Shown here: piece after piece, positions 52,953 to 63,196 of the stretch
Layout: every line of letters starts with the position of its first letter
Numbering within the stretch: position 1 is the stretch's first letter
Assembly: GCA_963978545.1 (NCBI GenBank)
Contig: OZ021730.1
Span: forward strand, 14,639,796-14,703,795
Origin: Linyphia triangularis
Lineage: Eukaryota > Arthropoda > Arachnida > Araneae > Linyphiidae
Length of the DNA stretch: 64,000 nt
Direction: 5' to 3'
Translations under genes and position numbers: made by a program
Notes under the pieces: generated by a model
Database searches by the model: none
Told to the model about the DNA's origin: nothing
What the model saw: the letters and a program-made list of their open reading frames with translations, nothing else

Positions 52953-55900
52953 TTAAATAAGACTATAAAAACCAACATCTTTTAAAAATGCATAAAGATT
53001 TCGATGAGGTGGTGATGATAAAATTGTCGACAATGATGGACGAATCGCATTAAAATGTCGAAGTCTGATGTTGTTAAAAACAGGACATTCACTTAAAATA
53101 TGTAAAACAGAAAAAATAACTCCACAGGAATTGCATGTGGGGGCATCTTCTGCCAGCAGAAGATGCACGTGGGTGAAACGAGTGTGGCCTATTCTTAGAC
53201 GTGTCAGGAGCACTTCCCTTTTCCGGGATTGCTGGGTGGGCGCGAATCCGGATACTAAGGGCTGAAACGAACGCAGCTTGTTAGCTGTCTGTGCATCCCA
53301 CATGGCCTGCCAAGTGAGAGACAGAGCAGTGTCACAAGCATTTATTGTGTCGTCAGGGCAGAGCCAAGTGCTCCTAGGTCCACTTGCAGATCGTGCGATG
53401 GAATCTGCACGCTCGTTACTCATGATCCCCACATGACCTGGGATCCAACAAAAAAGAACATTAAAATCTCTATCTACAAGTGTCATGTGAATGTTTAAAA
53501 TATCTATTATATAAGGATGGGTCTGGTTCAGTGGATTATTCAGTGCATCTAAACAGCTCTTAGAATCTGTGTAAATAATCCACTGACCATGGCCTTGCTT
53601 TAAAATAAATTGCAAGGCCAAGAGAATAGCCAGAGACTCGGCTGTAAAGACAGAGCAGCTTTGGTGCAGTTCTCGTGACATGATGACATTGTCGTGAACT
53701 GCAGCTGCTCCGACATGCCCCTGGCTTTTCGACCCATCCGTGTAAATAGCTTTAAAATTAGAAAAATTTTCTCGATGATAATAAAACAAATTTGTAAAAA
53801 TGATATCTGGAGTAAAACTTTTTTTAAAATTGCTAAATATATTTAATATTTTGATATCATGAATATGCCAGGGTGGATGAGTGAAAGTGACAGGGCGAAC
53901 CCTGAAATCATCAAGATGATGAGATGCAAGAATTTGGCGTATTCGTAATGAAAATGATGGGATGCAGGATGGTCGTGCATTAAAAAGTCTAATATGTGAT
54001 GGATTATAAATATTTTGAGATAAAGGATGAGATGTGTAACTTTTAATTTTAAAATAGTATGAAATAGAAAGCTTGTCTCTACTCAGTTTCAAAGGTCGTT
54101 CCAGACAAATGTTAAGTACACTTGGAATGGGTGATGTACGGAAAGCTCCTGACGCGATTCTGACACCTTGGTGGTGAACAGGGTCAAGGAGCATCAACGC
54201 CGATTTTCTGGCGGATCCGTACACCACAGAACCATAATCAAGTTTGGAACGAATAAGGCATCTGTATATTCTCAACATGGAGGTGGTATCAGCACCCCAG
54301 GAAGTGTTAGAAAGCACCTTCAGAAGATTCAGAGCTTTAGTGCACTTTAGTCTCAGATGTTTCAAATGAGGCAGGAAAGTGAGCTTCGAGTCAAAAATGA
54401 CCCCGAGAAATTTAGTTTCTGATACAATAGGTATCTGATCCCCATTTAAGAAAAGCTCAGGGTCGTTATGAAGCTCACGCTTCCTGCAAAAGTGCATGGC
54501 CACGGTCTTCTGTGCATTGAATATAAATCCATTTTGATTGGCCCAGCCTGTAATCCTTCTGAAGGCGAGTTCAATTTGTCTTTCGATATGAGACATATTA
54601 ATTGAGGCGCACGTTATCTGGAAGTCGTCGACAAAAAGCGAACCAGACACTGCAGGTGGAAGGCAGGTCATAATGCCGTTGACTTTTATAATAAACAGTG
54701 CACAACTCAATACACTTCCCTGGGGAACGCCTTGCTCCTGAATAAACTCATCTGATAAGATGGAGTTGACGCGTACTTGGAAGACTCTCCGAGAAAGGAA
54801 GTTCTCAATAAAGACTGGTAAATTTCCTCTGAGACCTAAATTATGTAGGTCTCTGAGGATACCATATCTCCAAGTACGGTCATAGGCTTTCTCCATGTCG
54901 AAAAAAACAGATACCAAATGGTTCCGCTTGACAAATGCCTCCCGAATAGATGTTTCAAGGAGGAGCAGGTTGTCAATTGTACTTCGCCCACGACGGAAAC
55001 CACTTTGAAACCGAGAGAGACAATTGTTTTGCTCTAAATAAAAAAGAAGGCAAGTATTGACTAGTTTTTCTAGAAGTTTGCACATGCAACTAGTCAATGC
55101 TATGGGTCTGTAGCTCAAAGGACTCTTAGCGTCTTTGCCTGGCTTGACTATTGGAATGACAAGAGCACGTTGCCATGCTGACGGAAATTTGTTTCCTCGC
55201 CAGATCCTATTATATAGCTGAAGAATATATTTGAGTTGGAGAGGCTGGAGATGTTTCAGCATACTATAATGGATTTCATCATGACCAACAGCCGAGCCGC
55301 GAGTATTTGACAGAGCTCGCATTAACTCGGCCATGGTGAAATCAGCATTATAGTCTTCCAATTCGTTGGATGTAAAATTTAATTTGGTTTTCTCAGCATT
55401 ACGTTTTATAGTCGCAAACGGCTCTTTGTAATTCGAATTGCTAGATATGTTAGCAAAAGAGTCAGCCAGGGTGTCAGCAATACCTTTAGGGTCTGAAACA
55501 AATCCCAGATCTGTCTCCAGGATAGAAATAGAGTGTCTGGGATATTGTCCCTTAATTTTATTTACTTTATTCCAGACCCTTTTAGCAGAGGTATTTGATG
55601 TTATAGTACTGACATAAAGCATCCAAGAATCCTTCTGGCTACGCCGGCGGATCCTACGAGCTTCAGCTCGGGCACGTTTAAAAGCAATGAGGTTGTTTTC
55701 TGTGGGGTATCGGCGAAAAATACCCCAAGCCTTCCTCCGCTTTTTATGTGCAATTTTACAGTCGTGGTTCCACCACGGTTTTGGAATTTTCGGTAGCTTA
55801 GTAGATGTCATAGGTATGGAAATACGTGCAGCTTCCAGAATGGCCTGTGTGACAGAATTTACAGCGTCATCGATGTTATCTTGGTTCACCATCTCGTCTG

Positions 55901-56630
55901 AGAAATCGACGGCAGAAGAAAACTGTTCCCAATCTGCAGCTTCTATTTTAAACCGAGGGATACGAAAAGAGGGAACAGCACCGCCTCCTAACATTTCCAG
56001 ACGAACGGGTAAATGATCACTATGGTGAGGATCCCGTTCGACATGAAAAGACCATAGATGTAGGAGTGATGGCGAACACAAGACAAGATCGATGGCATGA
56101 AACGTCCTCGATGGGGTGTGAAAGTAGGTATTTTGCCCATCATTCAGAAGACAGAGATTTCGGTCTTGTATAAATTTTTCAATCTGTCTTCCACGATGGT
56201 TGGTGTCTGGGCTGCCCCAAAGAGGATTGTGACCATTGAAATCCCCCATTAAAATAATAGGGGGTGGAAGCTGGTCACAAAGCCTGTCTAATTCTATTTG
56301 TCGGATGTTACGATTAGGGGGGAGATAGATAGAGCAAACTGTTACCAATACATTTTTCACAGCTACTCTAACGGCAACAGCTTGTAAGGTGGTCGTGAGC
56401 GATAACGGGGTGGATGGACTGCTATTAGATGTGAATATAGCAACACCACCGCTAGCTCTGTCGCCGTTGAGGTAGTCCTTACGTAGAGGACTATACCCCC
56501 TAACAAGAGAGCTCTGGAAAGGCTTCAAGAGAGTCTTTTGCAAGCAGAAACAGACAGGTTTGTGTAAATCTACAAGATGTTTTATATCTACCGAATTGTG
56601 ATGGAAACCACGACAATTCCAAGATAACAT
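52953..56630 (-). CDS. LINE ORF2: endonuclease, reverse transcriptase, RNase H (1,225 aa)
   Basis: The ATG at 56630 lies 8 bases after the ORF1 stop. Residues 1-225 form the APE endonuclease (WNCRGF, GDFNGHNPLWG, HHSDHLP), which nicks the target. Residues about 440-740 are the RT (SYRPIALTSC, SGFRRGRSTIDN, FFDMEKAYDRTW, GVPQGSVLSCALF and FVDDF near 663), which copies element RNA at the nick. Residues about 960-1085 are RNase H (IYTDGSKSQGH, AESLAILLALQ, YTDSKSCLDAL, IPGHVGIMSNERAD), removing the RNA strand. The C-terminus has a Cys cluster CNSCGVIFSVLHILSECPVF. No stop or frame change interrupts it, so this copy could be active. It may also supply the machinery for the SINEs whose tail it resembles. 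Confidence 0.92.
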   Translation of the reverse strand: MLSWNCRGFHHNSVDIKHLVDLHKPVCFCLQKTLLKPFQSSLVRGYSPLRKDYLNGDRASGGVAIFTSNSSPSTPLSLTTTLQAVAVRVAVKNVLVTVCSIYLPPNRNIRQIELDRLCDQLPPPIILMGDFNGHNPLWGSPDTNHRGRQIEKFIQDRNLCLLNDGQNTYFHTPSRTFHAIDLVLCSPSLLHLWSFHVERDPHHSDHLPVRLEMLGGGAVPSFRIPRFKIEAADWEQFSSAVDFSDEMVNQDNIDDAVNSVTQAILEAARISIPMTSTKLPKIPKPWWNHDCKIAHKKRRKAWGIFRRYPTENNLIAFKRARAEARRIRRRSQKDSWMLYVSTITSNTSAKRVWNKVNKIKGQYPRHSISILETDLGFVSDPKGIADTLADSFANISSNSNYKEPFATIKRNAEKTKLNFTSNELEDYNADFTMAELMRALSNTRGSAVGHDEIHYSMLKHLQPLQLKYILQLYNRIWRGNKFPSAWQRALVIPIVKPGKDAKSPLSYRPIALTSCMCKLLEKLVNTCLLFYLEQNNCLSRFQSGFRRGRSTIDNLLLLETSIREAFVKRNHLVSVFFDMEKAYDRTWRYGILRDLHNLGLRGNLPVFIENFLSRRVFQVRVNSILSDEFIQEQGVPQGSVLSCALFIIKVNGIMTCLPPAVSGSLFVDDFQITCASINMSHIERQIELAFRRITGWANQNGFIFNAQKTVAMHFCRKRELHNDPELFLNGDQIPIVSETKFLGVIFDSKLTFLPHLKHLRLKCTKALNLLKVLSNTSWGADTTSMLRIYRCLIRSKLDYGSVVYGSARKSALMLLDPVHHQGVRIASGAFRTSPIPSVLNICLERPLKLSRDKLSISYYFKIKSYTSHPLSQNIYNPSHIRLFNARPSCIPSFSLRIRQILASHHLDDFRVRPVTFTHPPWHIHDIKILNIFSNFKKSFTPDIIFTNLFYYHRENFSNFKAIYTDGSKSQGHVGAAAVHDNVIMSRELHQSCSVFTAESLAILLALQFILKQGHGQWIIYTDSKSCLDALNNPLNQTHPYIIDILNIHMTLVDRDFNVLFCWIPGHVGIMSNERADSIARSASGPRSTWLCPDDTINACDTALSLTWQAMWDAQTANKLRSFQPLVSGFAPTQQSRKREVLLTRLRIGHTRFTHVHLLLAEDAPTCNSCGVIFSVLHILSECPVFNNIRLRHFNAIRPSLSTILSSPPHRNLYAFLKDVGFYSLI

Positions 56631-56638
56631 ATTGAATG

Positions 56639-58012
56639 TTACTTGGAAGGATTACCGATCCGCCGGTCTTTTGACTTGCTCCTCGGATGAAGAAGAGCAG
56701 GGGTCTCGAGGCCTGGCTCGACCTCCATGTCACCTGGCTCAGATAGACCCGAGATGACATCAGATTCCTCATCGGTTGATGTCCCCGATGAGTCAGATTT
56801 AGTTTTCTTTCTTTGTTTGTTTTTTATTTGTGAATTTGATTGTATCTTTGATTGTACTTTATATTTTAAGGCATCTCCAGGTTTATTTAATTGCTTTTTT
56901 TCTGATTGTTTCTTGTTTATTTTTGGTTTTGCAGAAGTTTTGGGTGGGTTTTCAAGGAGCTTAGAGCTACCTTGAATTGGGTTTGTTTGAGAAGAAGATG
57001 TATTGAGTTTGGCAGGTGAGGAGAAGCATTTGAGAAGTTGCTCTCGGGACATTGGGGAATTTGGGATGTGGATATCGGTTTGTGTAGTTACGGATTTTAC
57101 TTGGGTTGGTTTAGGTACAATTGTTTTTGCTATTTTATTGGCCATTGAATTGGTTACGGTATTTGTGTATATGGTTCGGGCTTCTGGATATGAAATATTA
57201 TTATTTGTTTTGATCTTTTGGATTTCATTTTCTTCCTTCCATTTTGGGCACTGTCTGGAAAAAGATGGATGGTTTCCAGAACAGTTAACGCATGAGGGTT
57301 CATCTTTGCAGCCATCGCTTGAATGGTCAGCGCTGCCACACACTGCACATATTTCCTGAGAACCTCTACACGCGTTTTTCGAGTGCCCGAACTTTTGACA
57401 CTTGAAACAACGCAATGGATTTGGTATGTATGGGCGAACTGGGCAACTTAGGTAACCTGCGGTGATTTTATTGGGTAATTTTGGTGAATCGAAAGTCAGT
57501 ATTAAGTGCTTAGTTTTCATTATATTACCATCTCTTTTTATGGTTATGCGTCTAACTTTTGTAATGCCTTGGGGAGAGAGTTCTTTCAATATTTCGCTTT
57601 CATCGACATGTTGAAGGTCACTTTCTGAGATAACACCTTGGCAGGAATTTAAAGCTTGATGTGGGGTTACTATTATTTGTATATTACCTATTGAATTTGC
57701 AGAGAGAAGATAGCGTGATTGTCTATTGTCTTTAGTTTCGATGAGAAAGTCGCCGGATTTTAGTCTTTTAATAGTTTTAGGTTCATTGCCGCAGATGCCC
57801 TTTATCCCCTTTTGAATGAAAAAGGGGGACATTCTGCCCAATTCGCCAGAGTCGGAATGCATAATGAGGAAGGTTGGTTCGTTTGTGGGAGATGCAAGTT
57901 TTTTTGTTGTATTTTCGTTGTCAATTTCTAGTGTTCGTTTAATTGATGTCTGGGGATCAAAAGAATTAGCGATTACCCCGATAGGGGGAGGAGAAGACGA
58001 TTTAATTTCCAT
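56639..58012 (-). CDS. LINE ORF1, gag-like with zinc knuckles (457 aa)
   Basis: The frame is open from 58093, but the first ATG is 58012 (MEIKSSSPPPIG). The N-terminal half shows MSPFFIQKGIKGICGNEPKT and RRITIKRDGNIMKTKHLIL, a gag RNA-binding fold. Zinc knuckles follow: CFKCQKFGHSKNAC, CAVCGSADHSSDGC and CVNCSGNHPSFSRQC. The C-terminus is Lys/Ser rich, with acidic patches and NKKQSEKKQLNK. The protein packages element RNA. It is intact, as is ORF2. Confidence 0.9.
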   Translation of the reverse strand: MEIKSSSPPPIGVIANSFDPQTSIKRTLEIDNENTTKKLASPTNEPTFLIMHSDSGELGRMSPFFIQKGIKGICGNEPKTIKRLKSGDFLIETKDNRQSRYLLSANSIGNIQIIVTPHQALNSCQGVISESDLQHVDESEILKELSPQGITKVRRITIKRDGNIMKTKHLILTFDSPKLPNKITAGYLSCPVRPYIPNPLRCFKCQKFGHSKNACRGSQEICAVCGSADHSSDGCKDEPSCVNCSGNHPSFSRQCPKWKEENEIQKIKTNNNISYPEARTIYTNTVTNSMANKIAKTIVPKPTQVKSVTTQTDIHIPNSPMSREQLLKCFSSPAKLNTSSSQTNPIQGSSKLLENPPKTSAKPKINKKQSEKKQLNKPGDALKYKVQSKIQSNSQIKNKQRKKTKSDSSGTSTDEESDVISGLSEPGDMEVEPGLETPALLHPRSKSKDRRIGNPSK

Positions 58013-58645
58013 GAAATTAGTTTTAATTAATTCGGGCACTAGAGTCCCACCCACCGTGGAGTCCGCGATCTCGGGGTTAGTGCATACCGGCAAGCAACTA
58101 AAATAAAGAAAAGAAAGAAAATCGCAACTAAACAGTTACGCACGGTATGTCACTAACAGGTTATCCAGTGCCTATACGCGAACGACTCGTCCCTGTAGAA
58201 GTCTCCACCCTTAACGAGATTCTCAGCAGACGAGCCGAACGCTTGATCCGTAGCCGCCGACGAAGTCGGACGACCAGCCGATTGATACACACGGGACCAA
58301 TGTGCACCTCCCGTTTATCTGAAGCAAGGGCCAAAGTAGTGTATTGGGACAATATGTCGCCCCTCAACTACCAGGATCCCCCTTTCCAGAGACACGGGTC
58401 TCCACGCACGTCAAACACGTGGGTGATATAATCCCCGAGAGAAGCTGATAGCAACAGAGCGGCACAAAGCTTCTCAAGGGGAGCCCTCACCTCAGAAGAG
58501 GTAACCACAATGAGGGAAGGAAGGGAAGCCAAACGATACATACAAAACCAAAACGAGAAGGTAAAACAGAAGGAGGGATAGATCACTGGGGAGCCCCGGG
58601 GTTGTGAAGCCCGTATTTACTTATAGAAAGTAAACCCCCTGAGGG
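58013..58645 (-). mobile_element. 5' leader of the full-length LINE
   Basis: Similar to 855-1487 and 38267-38900. Likely carries the internal promoter. Confidence 0.7.
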
Positions 58646-58798
58646 CACCATAAGCTCAGTGTTCGTAAATTAGCTGACAAGAAGGTACCATTATACAAGA
58701 AAAGAAAATTACTTCGAACTCAACGAGGAGAAGGATTATTAAGTATCTTACTTCCAGTAGCCATTTCAGCAATTACTTCTCTTATTAATGGAGTTTAG
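58646..58798 (+). pseudogene. Maverick small protein gene, 3' part
   Basis: Opens with the right target duplication (58646-58659) and continues the frame left at 52807: a basic stretch KKVPLYKKRKLLRTQRGEG, then the hydrophobic LLSILLPVAISAITSLI, then a stop. A basic-then-hydrophobic small protein fits a minor capsid or core peptide of Polintons. The stop overlaps the start of the next gene by 11 bases. Confidence 0.7.
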
Positions 58799-59435
58799 TA
58801 AAAAACTCATACTTGTTCCAGAAGACAGATTAAATTCTTTTGTCCAAGATCATGTATCAGAAATGGATAAAAAGATGCACAAAATTATTCAACAAAAAAA
58901 TTTAGATGACAGTGAAAAAGCTACATTATATCTACAAATTCTTCAAAGCTATGTCAACTTCAGAACTCCTACGTCCAAAGTACCCATTGAAGATGACGTC
59001 ATTATGGACCAGGAACCCGAATTAAAAATCAATGACACTAAAATCGAAATTAAGCCTGAAAAGCAGAATATTAGGTCAGAAGAAAATTTAAATGATATTG
59101 AAAATTTGCTCCTTGAAAAAGTACCTGTTCGTTATAAAAGTACCGCAAAGAAAATTTAAAATTTTCTGAAAACGACAAATGATGGATTGAAATGGATACC
59201 CACAGGAGAAATTTTATATCAAGGAACCTTGGTACAACATACTCATATTGTAGATTTGATTAATGACTTATTAAGAAGAAAGAAAGATCGACCTACCGGA
59301 CATGAAATATTTTCCAAAGCTTTAAAACAAGTCCACTTTCCTGAGGAATTTGATGTTAAAAAAAAATTGTATAAAGAGAAGACTGATGTAAAACGTATAA
59401 TGTATGCTAGAAGATTAAGATGGAATAAATATTGA
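58788..59435 (+). pseudogene. Maverick conserved protein of about 215 codons, one stop
   Basis: The ATG at 58788 opens a frame with an acidic-lysine helical N-terminus (VSEMDKKMHKIIQQKN) that stops at TAA 59157-59159. The same frame then continues with GLKWIPTGEILYQGTLV, VDLINDLLRRKKDRPTG and FSKALKQVHFPEEF to 59435. The second half matches my recollection of a conserved Polinton protein of unknown role. Nothing else is claimed. Confidence 0.65.
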
Positions 59436-59487
59436 TTTTTTTTAAATTTATATCTGTGTTTGTTTTATTATTATTATTAATAGTAGT

Positions 59488-59687
59488 NNNNNNNNNNNNN
59501 NNNNNNNNNNNNNNNNNNNNNNNNNNNNNNNNNNNNNNNNNNNNNNNNNNNNNNNNNNNNNNNNNNNNNNNNNNNNNNNNNNNNNNNNNNNNNNNNNNNN
59601 NNNNNNNNNNNNNNNNNNNNNNNNNNNNNNNNNNNNNNNNNNNNNNNNNNNNNNNNNNNNNNNNNNNNNNNNNNNNNNNNNNNNNNN
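59488..59687. other. assembly gap (200 N)
   Basis: Exactly 200 Ns, the usual arbitrary scaffold gap length. True distance and continuity across it are unknown. Confidence 0.98.
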
Positions 59688-59788
59688 GCTTATACAGATC
59701 TTCATTTTGCTTGATGCTTCTCTTGGAACGGTGGGGTCTGGAAAACCTATCGTAGTCTTCAGGATAGGAAAGCGATGTTCCCCCTTGT
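59688..59788. other. short stretch between the gap and the SINE, no gene
   Basis: About 100 bases. It probably belongs to the Harbinger gene remnant that the SINE interrupted. Confidence 0.4.
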
Positions 59789-59973
59789 TGCTAGGACCAA
59801 ACGGTATAGTGGTTAGCGTGCTGGCTTCTAGACCGCGAGGTTGCGGGTTCGAGTCCCGTGTTGGCATGGATGTTTGTAAATGTATGTTGGTTTGTTAAAT
59901 GACGAAATGTTTCGGCGCATTATAGCCCTCGTGTTGCTGACGGCGCCAGATAATCTGAATACAACCAACCAAC
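59789..59973 (+). mobile_element. tRNA-derived SINE, copy 2
   Basis: Same element as at 40321 but on the + strand: box A TAGTGGTTAGCGTGCTGG, box B GGTTCGAGTCCC, LINE-like 3' tail. CTTGTTGCTAG stands on both sides (near 59776 and 59974) as a target duplication of about 11 bases. Confidence 0.85.
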
Positions 59974-59980
59974 CTTGTTG

Positions 59981-60225
59981 CTAGATGTCGTTGGTCTCTG
60001 TGCTTTCCGCATCTATGCTAGCGGCATCTTTTTCCACTAAAGGAGGCGTAAGGCTTCCTACCATAGGGCTTGGAAGAACAATGTCTCTTATGAATGCCAT
60101 GGGAATTGCAAATTTCCATTTTTTGTGTGGAGGACTGGAGGCAGAACCAGATTTATATTCCAGAGTTTGCACTTTCTTCCTGAACGTATCTTTCAAGTTT
60201 TTCCATTTCTTTTTACACTCGTCTC
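59981..60225 (-). pseudogene. PIF/Harbinger MADF-domain protein, last exon
   Basis: On the minus strand a TTTCAG acceptor at 60226-60231 is followed by an open exon: CKKKWKNLKDTFRKKV, a MADF/Myb-like DNA-binding helix, then a PHKKWKFAIPMAFIRD segment and a short acidic tail ending at TAG 59981. PIF/Harbinger elements encode such a protein beside the transposase, where it helps bind element ends. Upstream exons are not identified. Confidence 0.6.
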
Positions 60226-60507
60226 CTGAAACGAAGAATATTTATCTTGTCAGAACACAAAATATTATTGAAGATAACTCTACCTAAGTACAAAAAAATG
60301 TAATATATGTTTGCTATTTTTTAATTATTTGTAATGAAAATACCTAAATAAACAGGATTGGCTCTTACATTGCTAGTAAGAGCTTAATTTGGTATTTTCA
60401 TTACAATTAAAAATATAATTTATTTAATTACACAATTTTGTAAATTAATTTTAAAAATATTGATTTAATTATTTTATACTAAAACATTCCTTTCTCTTTT
60501 CTTTCAG

Positions 60508-61385
60508 GTTTCTAGCAACAGGGGCCAGTTTCAGACACCTAGCATTTGAATTTAGACTTGGAAGACGTACTGTTAGCTTGATAGTTTATAATACATGCCA
60601 AACGATTATACTTGAGTTTGGACCAGAAGTAATGCCACCACCCACCGAAGAGCACCTCAAGAATGTAGCAGAAAAGTATTTTCTTTTATGGCAATTTTCG
60701 AACTGCTTTGGAGCAATAGATGGTCACCAATGTGAACTCAAATGCTCTCCGCATAGTGGATCGAGTTACTTCAACTATCTGAAATACTTTTCGATAGTTT
60801 TAATGGGAGTTGCTGATGCCGACAAAAAGTTTTTGGTTGTTGATGTAGGCGCGAGAAGTAAACAAAGTGATGGTTGGGATATTTACGGCCACCGAATTGT
60901 TTAGACGGCTGGAGAACGATGATTTTAATGTACCTCCTCCAAAAATCTTGCCAAATAGCTTTATTTCAACGCCACACGTTCTGATTGGAGATGAGGCGTT
61001 CCCATTGAAACCGTAACTTATGCGTCCATTTCCATTAAAACGCTTAACAGCATCCCAAGAAAACTTCAATAATAACCTAGCAAAAGCTAGAAAAACTATT
61101 GAATGTGCTTTTGGGATTTTACGGGCAAAATGACAATTTTTAGAAAACTCCATAGAGGTACCAAACGTCTCAAAAGTAAACCAGCTTGTTCAAGTTGATT
61201 GCATATTGCATAATATTATCAGAGACAGGGATGGCCTTAACGAAGCGGACTACATATCATTTCTCTATGAAGAGACCGCGAGTGAATTGAGAAGTTCTTC
61301 GGATCCCGTTCCAAATATATACCGAAGGCCAACCGAAGCAGCAATAGAAATAAGAAATAAATTTGTGACATATTTTAATCAATAA
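60508..61385 (+). pseudogene. PIF/Harbinger DDE transposase, decayed
   Basis: After a TTTCAG acceptor (60502-60507) the exon reads ATGASFRHLAFEFRLGRRTV, then FGAIDGHQCELKCS with the first catalytic Asp. The second Asp is in LIGDEAFPLK and the Glu in LAKARKTIECAFGILRAK, so all three DDE positions remain visible. The coding is broken by a one-base frame change near 60874, TAA near 61014 and TGA near 61131. The end is at 61385. It stands divergently from the MADF exon, as expected for a Harbinger pair. Confidence 0.8.
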
Positions 61386-62203
61386 TCATTTGTCCTTTGT
61401 AATATATTATTGGTGACATATTTAATTATAAAACAATATTTCTTGTTAACTGAGATTGTCACCTCAAGATGAAATATGTCTTGAGATTTTTTTTTTTTAA
61501 TCAGTAACCATTTGTAATTTGGGCCATTCTATTTGTAACTTACATTACATTTGGACACTTTCAGTTGAACTGTTTTTATAAATATAATAACAAAAAGTAA
61601 TTCAAAGTAAAATACTCAATTTATTACTTAAATCAACCAATAAAAATCTAAATTTTAATAGAAACGAAAGTATTTTAATGATATTTTTAAAATTTATAAA
61701 ATTGATTTAAGTGTGGTAACTTACGTTACGCCAAAAAGGAATAGAGTGAAAAGTTCTTTTAGTTTTTAATAAAATTCTGTTCTTTTTTTACATTTTGGTG
61801 TTTTAAAGTTATATACATTCCCTTCTTTAATCTCTAAGTATTTCAATTATACAAGTTAAAATTATTTTCATAAATTATTTATTTTTATATAAATTTAATT
61901 AAAGTAACTTGCGATATACAATTGCATGTTTCAGAAATGATATACCAATTGCTTTATTTTTATTAAACTAACTTATGCTTTAAGTTACTAAGCGGTTACA
62001 AAATATTTTATAATGTTGTGTGTATAATTTGCATTATTTTACAATTATCAAAATTTAGAAATATTATAACTAAAAAAGATAATAAAAAAAAAAAAAAAAA
62101 AAAAAAAGAGGAATATTTCATTCTTTATGTAGTAGTTTTTATTCTTCTAATTTATAATGCCCACTACGACATATTGTTTGATTTTATGAATCACATCTTT
62201 CTT

Positions 62204-62234
<31 letters not shown>

Positions 62235-63157
62235 TCATCTGGACGATTGTGTTATTTCCAGTTTGAATTAGATCTTTTTTTTAGATTTTGAGATTTGTAA
62301 TAAAATGAAACCATCCCACTGCCTTTAAATTCGACATCTTTCGAGACAGTTATTATACTTGGATGCAGTGTATATATATAACCCATATAACCCATAATAC
62401 TTATCATTCACTTTCAAGATTCCACATTTTATTCCTACGAAGCTTTAGAAGAAATTCAAGGGCTTTTCCGTCATAGAATTTTTAAACAGATATTTTAATA
62501 TTCTGTGTAAGGAAGCTTTTCAGTCACAAAACTTTTAAATGGAGGTTCTAATATTCTGCATTGTGTTGGCTATGAAAATAGGTTTGCCAGTTTTGACTTG
62601 GAATTTTTTCCACCAGCAGTGATCTATTTTGTTTTAGTTGTGAATCTTAATGTCTGATTTTGAGCTGCCCGCACAAAATACTCAGCTTTATTAACAATTT
62701 GTTTCCTTATTACCACTCTTGCATCTCTTTTAAGGTCTACACTCCAATAACATATATTAATATCAAAATGTAGAAATCAATATTGGTAATTAATATAATA
62801 TTAAAAATTTCTAAATCGATATGCTTAGGTTTTATTAGAAAGATTGTTTAGTCGTTATTACATTGCAATTAAAACTGAAGAGTTCCTAAAAACACAAAAA
62901 ATATTCATTCAAATTATTTATTTTTACTTTGGACAGTTTTGAAACCATGAGTAAATAAATATTTTATTTTTATTGAAATTTACTAATATTCTATGGAAAA
63001 TTTTCCATCGATACCTCAAGTTCTATCCTTTTGGTAACTTACGTTACCAAATTTTAATTATTGCATAATTAAATAAAAAAAAATATATATGAAATACAAG
63101 TATAGATTTCTGTTTAGTACATATCTAAAAGTAAAAAAAAAATTATATTTGCAAGTA

Positions 63158-63196
<39 letters not shown>

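Larger units (their letters stand above)
52808..58645 (-). mobile_element. full-length LINE (5.84 kb), both ORFs intact
   Basis: Complete from the CCCTCAGGGGG 5' end to the CCAACCAACC 3' tail, flanked by a 14-base target duplication. ORF1 and ORF2 are open. It has an APE endonuclease and an RNase H, so it falls in the I-type superfamily. The clade cannot be fixed by eye. Confidence 0.9.

Noticed and set aside
59789..59865. A functional tRNA gene
   Set aside because: Box A and box B are present, but the acceptor stem does not close, and the sequence runs into a LINE-like tail with a target duplication. It is a SINE head.
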